A stretch of DNA of 64,000 bases from Shewanella amazonensis SB2B (GCF_000015245.1 NC_008700.1:502001-566000), one strand, 5' to 3'. Positions 15,977 through 25,146 are shown, counted from the first letter of the stretch. Notes: generated by a model from the letters alone, not told the origin. Numbers and translations: made by a program.

Positions 15977-16849
15977 ATGAGCAAAATGGCGCAAAAATGG
16001 GATGCCTATTACCGATTGATGCGACTCGACAGACCCATAGGCACCATGCTGCTGCTGTGGCCCTGCCTGATGGCACTGCTGCTGGCCGCTGACGGAATGC
16101 CCGACTTACGGGTGCTTATCATCTTCATCATTGGAGTGGTGGTGATGCGCGCCTGTGGTTGCATCATCAACGACTACGCCGACCGCAAGCTCGATTCCCA
16201 TGTGGCCCGTACCCGGTCGCGGCCTCTGGCCAGCGGTGAGGTCACGGTTGCCGAGGCCCTCACCCTGTTTGTGGTGTTGGGGTTGTTCGCCTTTTCGTTG
16301 GTGTTGTTGCTCAACCCTCTGGTGGTGCAGCTCTCGGTGGTGGGCATTATTCTGACCATCATTTATCCCTTTACCAAACGCTGGACCAATATGCCGCAGA
16401 TGTTTTTGGGGGTGGTGTGGAGCTGGTCCATTCCCATGGCCTATGCGGCACAAACCGGTGAAGTGCCTGCCTCTGCCTGGTGGCTCTTTGCGGCCAACTG
16501 GTGCTGGACAGTGGCCTACGACACCATGTATGCCATGGTTGACCGGGATGACGACCTCAAGGTGGGGATTAAGTCCACCGCGATTTTATTTGGTCGCTTT
16601 GACCGTGAAATTATAGGCGCGTTTCAGCTTGCGGCCCTGGGCTGCTTTATCGCGGCGGGCTGGAGTGGCGATCGCGGCCTGCTGTATGGTCTGGGTGTGC
16701 TGACCTTTGTGGGCTTTTCTGCCTATCAACAACGGCTCATTTATGGCCGTGAACGGGGCGATTGTTTCAAGGCTTTTTTAAACAACAACTGGGCCGGGCT
16801 CAGTCTGTTTTTGGCGCTTGGAGCTGACTACGCCTTTGCAGCGCTGTAG
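15977..16849 (+). CDS. ubiA: 4-hydroxybenzoate octaprenyltransferase
   Basis: A 290-residue polytopic membrane prenyltransferase, equal in length to E. coli UbiA. The first Asp-rich motif is INDYADRKLD (residues about 71-80) and the second is YDTMYAMVDRDDDLKVG, which bind the Mg-polyprenyl diphosphate. N-terminal YYRLMRLDRPIGTMLLLWP is diagnostic. It attaches the octaprenyl chain to 4-hydroxybenzoate in ubiquinone synthesis. Its 3' end overlaps the convergent torT-like gene by 50 bases. The UbiD gene for the next step lies about 4 kb away on the other strand. Confidence 0.95.
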   Translation: MSKMAQKWDAYYRLMRLDRPIGTMLLLWPCLMALLLAADGMPDLRVLIIFIIGVVVMRACGCIINDYADRKLDSHVARTRSRPLASGEVTVAEALTLFVVLGLFAFSLVLLLNPLVVQLSVVGIILTIIYPFTKRWTNMPQMFLGVVWSWSIPMAYAAQTGEVPASAWWLFAANWCWTVAYDTMYAMVDRDDDLKVGIKSTAILFGRFDREIIGAFQLAALGCFIAAGWSGDRGLLYGLGVLTFVGFSAYQQRLIYGRERGDCFKAFLNNNWAGLSLFLALGADYAFAAL

Positions 16850-17864
16850 CGCCGCCGATGGGGGAGAGATCCTGATGGATCATCCACTGATGTTCCGGCG
16901 GCAGTGTCAGACTTAAATCTGCCGCTGCCAGATTTTCACTGGTCAGTACCTGAATCACCGGACTGACAAGTCGCGGGGCGCTGCCCTGTTCCAGCCATTG
17001 CACAGCCAGATCCACCGACACCCTGGCCTGCAGTACCGGTGAGTCGGTGACTGTGGCCTGCAGCGTGCCATCCCGGACCAGCTCTATGGTCTGTGGATTG
17101 GAGTAAAAGGCTATGACCTTGGTTTTGCCCCGGTTACCGAAATATTTGGCCGCCACGGTAGCCGCTACCGCGTTGGCGATGATGTATTCGGCCTGAATGC
17201 GGCTGACCAAACCACGGACCAAGTCTGCCTGAACAAAGGTTTCCGTCATGCCATAGCCGCCGTGCACCAGCCTGATATCTTCCCCCACTATGGCTTCAGC
17301 CAATCCCGTTTCGGCATCTTTTACCCAGGCAGCACCATCGGGGCCGGGAAACCAGGCTACATTGAGGGGGCGGTTGGGCTCGGTTGCCAGCATGTACTTG
17401 GCGGCGGCAGTAGCCATATCGACAAAGGATACCAGTGAGCGGCTGCTCACCTCACTGTTCATGCCGTTGACCAGATCGATTACAGGAATGCCATCGGCCA
17501 TCAAAAGTTCCACTTCGGCCGAAAGACCATCGGCGGTGATAGCTGCAATGATGTAGCCGTTGGCTTTCAGACGGTGACACTGTTTCAGTTGCCTTTTTTG
17601 TTCGGCCAGCTTGTCGTAGCCCCCGGCGTCATAAATGCCAATCTCTATCCCCAGCCGCTGTGCTTCCTGTGACAATCCCCAGGCAACCCCCCACCAGTAA
17701 TGATCCTTGCCATGGGGCAGGAGTGCACAGATACGCCATGGGCGGGTCGCTTTCTCGGGTGCCTGGTAAATCCCGGCGTTACCGTCGATATGCATCTCCA
17801 GGCCGGGGCCCTCAGCAAAGGCGGTCAGGGCAATAAATGCAATAAGCAGGGTTACGATTTTCAT
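16800..17864 (-). CDS. torT: TorT-like periplasmic binding protein
   Basis: A 354-residue exported type I periplasmic binding protein. Signal peptide MKIVTLLIAFIALTAFA; mature features HGKDHYWWGVAWGLSQEAQRLG, IGIYDAGGYDKL, NVAWFPGPDGAAWVKDAETGL and ANAVAATVAA. The FPGP(D/E)GAxWV segment and overall plan match TorT, which binds TMAO and presents it to the sensor TorS to induce the TMAO reductase torCAD operon. No torS, torR or torCAD is present in the neighbourhood, so it is an orphan here; a related sugar-binding-type role is possible. Start ATG 17864 is chosen because AAGGGGA precedes it and the signal peptide then begins properly. Confidence 0.75.
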   Translation of the reverse strand: MKIVTLLIAFIALTAFAEGPGLEMHIDGNAGIYQAPEKATRPWRICALLPHGKDHYWWGVAWGLSQEAQRLGIEIGIYDAGGYDKLAEQKRQLKQCHRLKANGYIIAAITADGLSAEVELLMADGIPVIDLVNGMNSEVSSRSLVSFVDMATAAAKYMLATEPNRPLNVAWFPGPDGAAWVKDAETGLAEAIVGEDIRLVHGGYGMTETFVQADLVRGLVSRIQAEYIIANAVAATVAAKYFGNRGKTKVIAFYSNPQTIELVRDGTLQATVTDSPVLQARVSVDLAVQWLEQGSAPRLVSPVIQVLTSENLAAADLSLTLPPEHQWMIHQDLSPIGGATALQRRSQLQAPKTD

Positions 17865-17956
17865 GTTCCCTTGGGTGTCAGTCATCCTTTAGATTAAGCC
17901 TAGTCGCGGGGTCTTGAATTGACAGCAGCTGAAACAGAAATTCTACGGTACCAATA

Positions 17957-17982
17957 AAAAAGCCCCGTTGACGGGGCTTTTG
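17957..17982 (-). terminator. Terminator of the MazG-fold gene
   Basis: On the minus strand AAAAGCCCCGT, a two-base loop and ACGGGGCTTTT run into a T tract, just after the gene ending at 17998. Confidence 0.85.
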
Positions 17983-17997
17983 GGGTTGAACGCTATA

Positions 17998-18576
17998 TCA
18001 GCCAGAGATCAGTGCGCTTAAGTTGGCGGGGCGGTAGTACACAGATTTAAGCACCTTGCCCTGGCGCACGGTTTTGCCCTCCAGCTCAACGTCTTTTGCG
18101 CACTTGGCAATGAGGAAATCCCCCTGACGACTACCCACAATGTCAACGCCCTGTGTGGCGTAGTGGGCAATGGTGTCGGCCAGTTCTTGCTCGGTGCGGC
18201 AAACCTTGCTCATGTTGCTCGAGTGCACTTCATCCCAGCAGATTTCGAAATTGATGCCTCGGTTGGCGGCAACATGCAGAAGTACATCGATAAAGTAGCT
18301 GATTTCCAGGCAGGCATCGGCAGATTTGGCGCCCAGATGTACGGCGCGGCCCATGAGTACATAAACGCTGTCCACTATGGCGTCTGCCTGCTCTACTTTG
18401 CAGCCGGCTTCCGCAAGCTCAGTCAGTTCTTCAATGATCAATGAAGAGTGCAGGGTATCGGCTTTGGCATCCAGGCTGGCAGTGTCTTCCACTGGTAAAT
18501 CGAAGGTGGTGCGAAATTCGCGGATATCCCGGTACAGCTTTTCATAGAGCGCCGGAGTCAGCATGGTCAGTTTCAT
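17998..18576 (-). CDS. MazG/PRA-PH-fold NTP pyrophosphohydrolase-like protein
   Basis: A 192-residue protein with the all-alpha NTP pyrophosphohydrolase motif: SLIIEELTELAEAG (E49, E50, E53) followed by QADAIVDSVYVLMGRAVHLG (D65, D69), which would bind Mg. Also CWDEVHSSNMSKV, a segment typical of MazG-like and phosphoribosyl-ATP pyrophosphohydrolase-like proteins. The tail (KTVRQGKVLKSVYYRPANLS) is also seen in these proteins. Likely role: hydrolysis of a nucleoside triphosphate to monophosphate plus PPi, i.e. pool sanitation. The actual nucleotide is not predictable. AAGGCGAG precedes the start. Confidence 0.8.
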   Translation of the reverse strand: MKLTMLTPALYEKLYRDIREFRTTFDLPVEDTASLDAKADTLHSSLIIEELTELAEAGCKVEQADAIVDSVYVLMGRAVHLGAKSADACLEISYFIDVLLHVAANRGINFEICWDEVHSSNMSKVCRTEQELADTIAHYATQGVDIVGSRQGDFLIAKCAKDVELEGKTVRQGKVLKSVYYRPANLSALISG

Positions 18577-18671
18577 GGCTCGCCTTTTTGCGAAAATTAC
18601 GTGAGACTCGGGATGATAAAGAATTGCCTCGCCCGAGGCAAAGAAAGCTGCAAGGCAAGGATAGAGTAGAG

Positions 18672-18962
18672 ATGAACCCGGACAAGGTTGATAGAAGTCG
18701 TTTACGCAAGCTTACCGATCTGCCCAATGTAGGTCCGGCCACGGCCAAGGACTTGGTACTCTTGGGGGTTCACAATGTGGATGGCCTGAAGGGACAGGAC
18801 CCCATGGCCCTGTACCTGAAATTGTGTGAGCTTACCGCGCAGCGCCATGATCCCTGTGTGCTGGATGTCTTTATGTCTCTGGTGGCCTTCAGTGAGGGGG
18901 AAGAACCCAAGCCCTGGTGGCATTACACTGATGAGCGTAAACGTCTGTGGCCGGAGCTTTAA
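18672..18962 (+). CDS. Helix-hairpin-helix protein, Cdd1-like
   Basis: A 96-residue protein with an HhH motif near the N-terminus (LTDLPNVGPATAKDLVLLGVHNVDGL), then CELTAQRHDPCVLDVFMSLVAF and a Trp-rich end (PKPWWHYTDERKRLWPEL). This arrangement is that of the Cdd1/pathogenicity-locus family, also called mitomycin-resistance McrB-like. HhH suggests non-specific DNA binding, but function is unknown. The ATG at 18672 gives the family start; the open frame upstream is not coding. Confidence 0.85.
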   Translation: MNPDKVDRSRLRKLTDLPNVGPATAKDLVLLGVHNVDGLKGQDPMALYLKLCELTAQRHDPCVLDVFMSLVAFSEGEEPKPWWHYTDERKRLWPEL

Positions 18963-18975
18963 CCGGGGGACGTTT

Positions 18976-19746
18976 TCACTGCAGGTACTTTTGGGTAATG
19001 GTTGCCCAGCCGCTGGTTGCGTCTGCCAGAGGTGTTTTGAGCGTATCCAGGGCGTGCTGCAGTTGCACCCGCAATGCTTCGGGCACGTCGCGGCTGAAGG
19101 CATAGTAGAGCTCGGCATCTCTGAGCAGATACACCACCTCAAAGTCATCAAAGCTCATCCCCGACTCTTTGATGAGCCATTTGGCGACGGTTTCTTCGTA
19201 GGCCCAAAGATCGATACGTCCACGGGCCATCATCTTCAGCAGCAAGTCGGCGCTGGCATTGGATTGAAGTTGGTCCGCCAGGCCAAGTTGGGCCAGCACT
19301 TCTTCCCCAATGTCGTTGGTGACCACACCAATGCGCTTATCTTTTAAGTCTGCCAACGAGTTAATGCGGATATGCCGCTGCCTGGGAGCTATCAAGACTA
19401 TCCGCATGGGGGCTATGGGGCCGACCCAATGAAACAGTGACTCCCGCTCCGCAGTGCGGGTGGTGGAAAACAGCACCATGTTATGGCCACGCAGCGCCAT
19501 GGCGTAAGCCCGGGTCCAGGGATACACGCGGATGGATTCGTGGCTGATGCTTTGCCCCTCAAGGGCGGCCGCGCTTAGCAGCAAGTCCACGGCGATCCCC
19601 TGCACCTTGCCATCGCGGGTGAAGTTAAACGGGGGGTACTCTTCGGTCAGAAATGACAATGAATTCAGTTTTTCTTGGGCCAGGGGCGCAGTGATACCGG
19701 GCAACACAGTCAGGAGCAGCAGCAAAAGCCTGAAGGAATGGTGCAT
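18976..19746 (-). CDS. Periplasmic solute-binding protein, SBP_bac_3 type
   Basis: A 256-residue exported protein. Signal peptide MHHSFRLLLLLLTVLPGITAPLA; mature chain LSFLTEEYPPFNFTRDGKVQGIAVDLL and LKDKRIGVVTNDIGEEVL are the hallmarks of the family 3 binding fold. No ABC permease or ATPase is nearby, and such stand-alone proteins in Shewanella are numerous and uncharacterised, so the ligand (polar amino acid or other) is not known. GAGGGCG precedes the start. Its end is 13 bases from the convergent HhH gene. Confidence 0.85.
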   Translation of the reverse strand: MHHSFRLLLLLLTVLPGITAPLAQEKLNSLSFLTEEYPPFNFTRDGKVQGIAVDLLLSAAALEGQSISHESIRVYPWTRAYAMALRGHNMVLFSTTRTAERESLFHWVGPIAPMRIVLIAPRQRHIRINSLADLKDKRIGVVTNDIGEEVLAQLGLADQLQSNASADLLLKMMARGRIDLWAYEETVAKWLIKESGMSFDDFEVVYLLRDAELYYAFSRDVPEALRVQLQHALDTLKTPLADATSGWATITQKYLQ

Positions 19747-19802
19747 AGAGACGCCCTCATTGCCTGGATTCTTTGAGTGTAGTTCTCTCGAACTCGGGCG
19801 TA

Positions 19803-19829
19803 AAAAATCCCGGCAAAGGCCGGGATTTT
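19803..19829 (-). terminator. Terminator of the fre-containing transcript
   Basis: On the minus strand AAATCCCGGC, a four-base loop and GCCGGGATTT continue into T residues, 20 bases after the fre stop. Confidence 0.82.
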
Positions 19830-19850
19830 GCGTCTTGCTTTCGTGCCCCG

Positions 19851-20549
19851 TTACTTGATAAAGGCGAAGGCATCACCGTACAGGTGGGCTTCATCCACAC
19901 CCATCTCGCGGAATTGTTCCCGCGCGGCCCCGACCATGTTGAAACGACCGGCAATGTAGATGTCGTAGCTGACGAGGCTAATGAAATCGGCCTTGATTTG
20001 TGCCAGCAGGTTATTGGTTTTGCCATCCCAGCCTTCAGAAGCCTCTTCTACTACGGGTACAAAGTGCAACCAGGGATAATCCTGGTGCCATTGACGGGCT
20101 ATAGACTCGTAATACATGGCGTCCTGGGTACGGCAGCCCCAGTAGAGAGTGGTTTCGACTTTTTGCCCCAGCGCAATCTGCTGTTCGACGATACTCTTGA
20201 TATAAGAGAAACCCGTACCACCGGCGATAAGCAGGCGTGGACGATGACTGTCTTCCCGCAGGAAGGCGTCACCGCCCGGAGCTTCGATGTCGATATGGCT
20301 TTCGGTCTTCAGGCGCTCCACTACCTGCATGGGGTAGCTTTCACTGACGGCAGCACCTATGTGCAGCTCCAGAGTGTCATTGCCGGGGGCCGAGGCGATG
20401 GAGAAAGGGCGCTTGTCCTTTTCACCCATCACCACGCACAGGTATTGGCCAGCCTTGAACTCCAGTGGCGTTTCCGGGGCCAGGCTAACCTGATACACGG
20501 CGTCGTTGAACGGCGTGATACTGAGGACTTTACAACGAATGCTGTTCAT
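19851..20549 (-). CDS. fre: NAD(P)H-flavin reductase
   Basis: A 232-residue flavin reductase, same length class as E. coli Fre (233). Features: FAD/flavin site RPFSIASAP, the glycine-rich LLIAGGTGFSYIKSIVEQQI nucleotide region, LYWGCRTQDAMY and the C-terminal IYIAGRFNMV...FREMGV. It reduces free flavins with NAD(P)H; reduced flavin is relevant to the upstream gene, because UbiD uses a prenylated FMN. The ubiD-fre order on one strand, 114 bases apart, is the common gammaproteobacterial arrangement. Confidence 0.92.
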   Translation of the reverse strand: MNSIRCKVLSITPFNDAVYQVSLAPETPLEFKAGQYLCVVMGEKDKRPFSIASAPGNDTLELHIGAAVSESYPMQVVERLKTESHIDIEAPGGDAFLREDSHRPRLLIAGGTGFSYIKSIVEQQIALGQKVETTLYWGCRTQDAMYYESIARQWHQDYPWLHFVPVVEEASEGWDGKTNNLLAQIKADFISLVSYDIYIAGRFNMVGAAREQFREMGVDEAHLYGDAFAFIK

Positions 20550-20622
20550 CTGTGCTCTTTGAAACCTCTTGGTATGCTTTCCCTTTCTGTGAAGGGTTTC
20601 TCTTTACTGTGTCTTTAGTATA

Positions 20623-20641
20623 GGTGCCGCAGTGCGGCACC
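20623..20641. other. Hairpin between ubiD and fre
   Basis: GGTGCCGCA-G-TGCGGCACC is a perfect 9-bp inverted repeat in the ubiD-fre gap, without a clear T run on the minus strand. It may stabilise or partly end the ubiD message. Confidence 0.45.
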
Positions 20642-20663
20642 CGGGTTTTGGTATGTTCAGAGA

Positions 20664-22145
20664 CTAGAGGGTAGGGGACTGTTCGATACCGAGTTCGTCC
20701 CAGATATCGTCGACCCGGCGTTTTACCGCCTCGTCCATCACTATGGGTGTGCCCCATTCGCGATTGGTCTCACCTTCCCACTTGTTGGTGGCATCCAGAC
20801 CCATCTTGGAGCCAAGGCCCGCCACCGGAGAGGCAAAGTCGAGATAATCGATAGGGGTGTTATCTATCATCACGGTATCGCGGGTGGGGTCCATACGGGT
20901 GGTAATGGCCCAAATGACGTCCTGCCAGTCACGGCAATTCACATCTTCATCCACCACCACAATAAATTTGGTGTACATAAACTGGCGCAGGAACGACCAG
21001 GCACCCATCATCACCCGCTTGGCATGACCGGGGTACTGCTTGCGGATGGAGATCACCGCCATCCGATAGGAACAACCTTCGGGTGGCAGATAGAAATCAA
21101 CGATTTCAGGATATTGCTTACGCAAAATCGGCACGAACACTTCGTTCAGCGCCACCCCCAGCATGGCTGGCTCATCCGGTGGGCGGCCAGTGTAGGTGCT
21201 GTGGTAGATGGCATCTTTCCTGTGGGAGATGTGAGTCACGGTAAACACAGGGAAACTGTCGGTCTCGTTGTAATAGCCGGTATGGTCGCCGTAGGGACCT
21301 TCTTCGGCCATCTCGCCGGGGGCGATATAGCCCTCAAGGATGATTTCGCTGGTGGCCGGTACTTCAAGATCGCAGGAGAGGGCCTTGACCACTTCGGTGC
21401 GCTCGCCGCGAAGTAGACCGGCAAAGGCATATTCGCTCATTGAGTCGGGCACAGGGGTCACGGCGCCGAGTATGGTCACGGGATCTGAGCCCAGCGCTAC
21501 CACCACAGGGTAGTTCTCGCCTGGATGCTTTTCCTGAAAATCACGGAAATCCAGCGCGCCACCCCGGTGGGACAGCCAGCGCATGATGAGTTTGTTTTTG
21601 CCCAAAAGCTGCTGACGGTAGATGCCGAGGTTCTGACGTTTCTGGCGTGGGCCCTTGGTGATGGTTAGTCCCCAGGTCACCAGTGGCGCAACATCGCCTG
21701 GCCAGCAATGCTGAATCGGCAGCTTGGTCAGGTCGACATCATCACCGGTCATCACCACTTCCTGACAGGGGGCTCGGCTCACCGTCTTGGGCGGCATATT
21801 CAGCGCTTGCTTGAACATGGGGATTTTGGCAATGGCATCTTTAAAGCCGCGGGGTGGCTCAGGTTCTTTGAGGAATGCCAGCAGCTCGCCCACGTCGCGC
21901 AGCGCCAGCGGGTCTTCTTTGCCCAGTGCCATGGCAACACGCTTGGGTGTGCCAAAGAGGTTTGCCAGTACCGGCATGCTGTGGCCTTTTGGCTGTTCGA
22001 ACAACAGCGCCGGGCCACCGGCACGCAATACGCGGTCGGCGATTTCGGTCATTTCAAGATAAGGATCAACCGGATAGCTGACGCGCTTAAGCTCACCGCA
22101 CTCTTCGAGGTGGCTGATAAAGCTACGTAAATCCTTAAAACTCAT
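20664..22145 (-). CDS. ubiD: 4-hydroxy-3-polyprenylbenzoate decarboxylase
   Basis: A 493-residue UbiD (E. coli 497). It begins MSFKDLRSFISHLEECGELKRV and contains GGPALLFE, LGIYRQQLLGKNKLIMRW and EGPYGDHTGYYNE, the prenyl-FMN/Mn site region. It removes the carboxyl group from the prenylated benzoate in ubiquinone synthesis using prenylated FMN made by UbiX. The ATG at 22145 gives the standard N-terminus; the longer frame to 22187 is not needed. Confidence 0.96.
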   Translation of the reverse strand: MSFKDLRSFISHLEECGELKRVSYPVDPYLEMTEIADRVLRAGGPALLFEQPKGHSMPVLANLFGTPKRVAMALGKEDPLALRDVGELLAFLKEPEPPRGFKDAIAKIPMFKQALNMPPKTVSRAPCQEVVMTGDDVDLTKLPIQHCWPGDVAPLVTWGLTITKGPRQKRQNLGIYRQQLLGKNKLIMRWLSHRGGALDFRDFQEKHPGENYPVVVALGSDPVTILGAVTPVPDSMSEYAFAGLLRGERTEVVKALSCDLEVPATSEIILEGYIAPGEMAEEGPYGDHTGYYNETDSFPVFTVTHISHRKDAIYHSTYTGRPPDEPAMLGVALNEVFVPILRKQYPEIVDFYLPPEGCSYRMAVISIRKQYPGHAKRVMMGAWSFLRQFMYTKFIVVVDEDVNCRDWQDVIWAITTRMDPTRDTVMIDNTPIDYLDFASPVAGLGSKMGLDATNKWEGETNREWGTPIVMDEAVKRRVDDIWDELGIEQSPTL

Positions 22146-22242
22146 ATGGAAATGCCTCTGTTTGCAAAACCCTTTTGTGGCGCGCACTATACCACTAAAG
22201 CCCCGTTGGCGGAATCAAAAGCGCCCCGGGCAGGAGGGGAGT

Positions 22243-22767
22243 ATGACAAAGCCTTGGTGTTCTGTCGCTGTGGTGGCACTGCTGGCCCTGTCCGCCGCAC
22301 CCTTGCCGGTATTGGCTGATCTAAGCACCTCGGTGTGGATTGGCAACCACAATGGATTGGGACTGAGTTTTTCCAGCGGCGGTTATGGCCACTGGCGCTA
22401 CCCGGGGGCGTACTGGAACGGCGGCTGGGGTTGGCGCGACCCCATTTATCGGGATCCCTTTTGGCGTTATAACGACAGCTGGTACTGGCAACACAGGGCC
22501 TGGGAGCAGGAACGTCAGGCGCAGCGGGATGCACGCGCCGAGCGAGAGCGCCAGCGGCTGATGACGCAGCCAAGGGTGGTGCCGCCAGCCATGATCACCC
22601 GTTCCCGGGAACAGGTTGAGGGCTTGGCCTCTTTGCCGCAAAACGCCCGGGTGCTGATGGTGGATGGAAAACCTCAGTATGAATGGCAGGGGCAGAGATA
22701 CAGTTTCGACTGGCATACCCAGCGTTATATGCCGGTGCCGCCAGTGCCCTCAAGCGAGTCCAGATAA
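22243..22767 (+). CDS. Exported Trp/Tyr/Gly-rich protein of unknown function
   Basis: A 174-residue protein with a clear signal peptide (MTKPWCSVAVVALLALSAAPLPVLA). The mature N-terminal part is rich in Gly, Trp and Tyr (SSGGYGHWRYPGAYW, NGGWGWRDPIYRDP), then an Arg/Glu/Gln-rich helix (EQERQAQRDARAERERQRL) and a C-terminal WQGQRYSFDWHTQRYMP stretch. Such proteins are common in Shewanella next to unrelated genes and probably reside in the periplasm or on the outer membrane. AGGAGGGGAG precedes the start strongly. Terminator shared with the M4 protease follows. Confidence 0.78.
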   Translation: MTKPWCSVAVVALLALSAAPLPVLADLSTSVWIGNHNGLGLSFSSGGYGHWRYPGAYWNGGWGWRDPIYRDPFWRYNDSWYWQHRAWEQERQAQRDARAERERQRLMTQPRVVPPAMITRSREQVEGLASLPQNARVLMVDGKPQYEWQGQRYSFDWHTQRYMPVPPVPSSESR

Positions 22768-22770
22768 TAG

Positions 22771-22797
22771 AAAACGCCGTCCACTGGACGGCGTTTT
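22771..22797. terminator. Bidirectional terminator
   Basis: AAAACGCCGTCC-ACT-GGACGGCGTTTT, a 12-bp perfect stem, lies between the plus-strand exported-protein gene and the convergent M4 protease gene. Confidence 0.9.
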
Positions 22798-22818
22798 CAG
22801 TTTAAACCGGTTTGCTTA

Positions 22819-25146
22819 TCAGAAGCTTACGGTTTCAATGTCGGAGCAACCACCATCGGAGTTGCACACCTGGAAGGTGACGCTGCTGCCGGCAGTGGCA
22901 GTGAAGCGGTCAACATAGCTGTTGGCGCTGGTGGTGCCGACGGCTTCACCGTTACGCAGCACAGTGTAAGAGGCGCTGTTACCTGTCCATTCCAAACCGA
23001 TACGGGCGCTGCCACGGCGTGACACGTTCACCTTGGTGATGCTCAGATCCATCTCGGCGGCAGGCACTTCCACGTTGAACACTTCAGAGGTGCTGGCGGT
23101 GGCGCCATCATCGTCGGTAACGGTCAGGGTGACAGTGTAGCTGCCACTCACCAGATACTGATGGCTTGCAGCAGAACCGGTAGCCGTTTCACCGTCACCG
23201 AAGTCCCAGCTCCAGGCGACCACGTTGCCGTCAGAGTCGGTAGCAGTGCTGGTGAAATTGTACAGGGCACCCGTGTAGTCGGCGGTGAAGCTGGCAACCG
23301 GGGCTTCGTTTGGCTCAGTGCTGCCGCCATCGAAGCTGCCTACCAGGGTCGTGCCGCTGTACGAACTGTAGCCGTTCAGCATCACCCAGTAAGTACCTTG
23401 CTGGACATTGCTGATGGCACAGTTTTCATTGTTGCCTGCTGCATAGGGGCGGCAATCGTAGTCAGTGCTGGTTGGGTTGGCGCCAAACTTCACATAGAGG
23501 TCGGCATCGCCCGAGCCACCGGACAGGTTGAACACCAGATTGCTGGCACCGGCCGGGACATCGAGAGTCCAATACTGCTTGCTGCCTGAAGCGCCGCTGA
23601 TGTCCGTCACGGCTACGCCATTTTGCAGTACCTCAGCTTCTGGTGGTGGCGGTGGTGGTGGAACTTCGCAGGGGGTGATCCCCACGGCTGCGAATGCTGC
23701 ATCTACGTCAGCAGTGCTGTAGCCCTTATCGGTGGCGGCATTTCTCACGCCACAGGCACCTTCATACATCAGGCTGTTGGGCGTCCAGTACAATTGGTTG
23801 GCGATAACGAAGACTTCAAAGGCTTTGCGGGTATCCCAGCCTTCGGTGGTAGCCAGGGTGTAGAAGGCTTTATTGAACACACCTGAGCTGTAGTGCACAT
23901 CCAGACCATCGTAGTAGTCGTCGATATGACCGATAGACTTGCCGTCCTGAGTTGGGTCAGCCATGTAGCGCAGTGCGCCATCGCCTTTGAAGATATCGGC
24001 GCCAACCAGCCAGTCGTTGCTGCCTTTCATAAAGAATTCGGCCGCTTCACCTGCCATGTCCGAGAAGGCTTCGTTCATACCACCGGATTGGTTGGCATAC
24101 ACCAGGCCCGAGTTCTGTTCGGTAAAGCCGTGGCTCACTTCGTGGGCTGATACGTCCAGAGACACCAGTGGGTAGAAGTAGCTCTGGCCATCACCGAAGG
24201 TCATGGCGCTGCCGTCCCAGAAGGCGTTTTCATAGTTGTTGCTGTAGTGCACGCGCATGGTCAGCTGGAAGGACAGGGGCGCTGTGCCATACCACTGATC
24301 GTACATGTCATACACCACGCCACCGAAGTAGTGGGCATCGTTCAGCGGTGAGTAGGCACCGTTGATTTCTTTTACCGTGTTGCGTGGGCAGGTGTAGCTG
24401 AATGCCGTATTGCCGCTGGTGCCGTGGTTCAGGTTCACGGTTTTCACGTTGGCATTGTTCATGGTGCAGGTGTCACCATTCACTTCCACATCCAGGTTGC
24501 CGAAGTCAGTGCCGTACTCATACTGGCCGGTTTTGGCGTTACCGCCGGGGCCGGTACCTGTGCCGGCATGGTTCAGACCTTCCCAGCGCTCCAGTACTTC
24601 ACCTGTGTGGGCGTCTACCATGGTGAATGGACGGCTTGGGGTATCGCCATCAACCACGTAAGAGGTGATATACACCAGTCGTGGCTCCTGCGCTTTGCCG
24701 TACAGGATGATCCATGGCTGGGCGCTGTCGTTACGGGTCTTGCCGGCCTTAAGACCATGGCCACCCTTGGCGGCCTTGGCGATTTCCAGGGCTTTGTCTT
24801 TGCTCAGGCTGGGCTTGGCAAAAGCCGCATCCTTGTCGATATTGGCCAGCATCTGGCCTTTGAGGTTGCTGTAGAAACCCATCTCAGAGCGATCAGCGGC
24901 CACAGTGAAACCATAAACAGGCACTCCGTGGAAGTATTGCTGCAGACGCTCTTTTTTCAGGCCTTTGCCCAGATCCAGTTGTTTTGCGGTGCGGAACTCG
25001 TGGCCGGGAGCCAGTTGCAGTACGCTGCCGATGTCGCCAGTGGCGTGGCGCATCTTGGCCACGTCCACTACGTTGGCGGCATAGGCTGATGTACCCAGGG
25101 TTGCCGAAACGGCGATAAACAAGAGTGAGAGTTGTTGCTTGCGCAT
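22819..25146 (-). CDS. Secreted M4-family zinc metalloprotease (vibriolysin-like) with PPC, PKD and C-terminal module
   Basis: A 775-residue precursor. Signal peptide about 1-23; FTP/PepSY propeptide about 30-190 (AKQLDLGKGLKKERLQQYF, VDAHTGEVLERWEG); M4 catalytic domain about 200-495 with the zinc site HEVSH (H335, E336, H339), NEAFSD (E359) and catalytic His418 in DVHYSSG. A Pro-rich linker (about 495-503) leads to a bacterial PPC domain (505-605), a PKD domain (614-694) and a last Ig/Fn3-like module (699-775) with two Cys. The enzyme should degrade extracellular proteins after type II secretion and autoprocessing. The last two modules are shared with the subtilase at 37.2-40.7 kb. Confidence 0.93.
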   Translation of the reverse strand: MRKQQLSLLFIAVSATLGTSAYAANVVDVAKMRHATGDIGSVLQLAPGHEFRTAKQLDLGKGLKKERLQQYFHGVPVYGFTVAADRSEMGFYSNLKGQMLANIDKDAAFAKPSLSKDKALEIAKAAKGGHGLKAGKTRNDSAQPWIILYGKAQEPRLVYITSYVVDGDTPSRPFTMVDAHTGEVLERWEGLNHAGTGTGPGGNAKTGQYEYGTDFGNLDVEVNGDTCTMNNANVKTVNLNHGTSGNTAFSYTCPRNTVKEINGAYSPLNDAHYFGGVVYDMYDQWYGTAPLSFQLTMRVHYSNNYENAFWDGSAMTFGDGQSYFYPLVSLDVSAHEVSHGFTEQNSGLVYANQSGGMNEAFSDMAGEAAEFFMKGSNDWLVGADIFKGDGALRYMADPTQDGKSIGHIDDYYDGLDVHYSSGVFNKAFYTLATTEGWDTRKAFEVFVIANQLYWTPNSLMYEGACGVRNAATDKGYSTADVDAAFAAVGITPCEVPPPPPPPEAEVLQNGVAVTDISGASGSKQYWTLDVPAGASNLVFNLSGGSGDADLYVKFGANPTSTDYDCRPYAAGNNENCAISNVQQGTYWVMLNGYSSYSGTTLVGSFDGGSTEPNEAPVASFTADYTGALYNFTSTATDSDGNVVAWSWDFGDGETATGSAASHQYLVSGSYTVTLTVTDDDGATASTSEVFNVEVPAAEMDLSITKVNVSRRGSARIGLEWTGNSASYTVLRNGEAVGTTSANSYVDRFTATAGSSVTFQVCNSDGGCSDIETVSF

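Noticed and set aside
18705..18715. GTAAGCTTGC on the minus strand, a half match of the 19-bp motif
   Set aside because: It lies inside the HhH coding sequence and lacks the GGAAGGT half, so it is probably a chance match around a HindIII site.
19773..20618. 281-codon plus-strand ORF opposite fre
   Set aside because: Antisense to a clear Fre protein; no start signal and unnatural composition.
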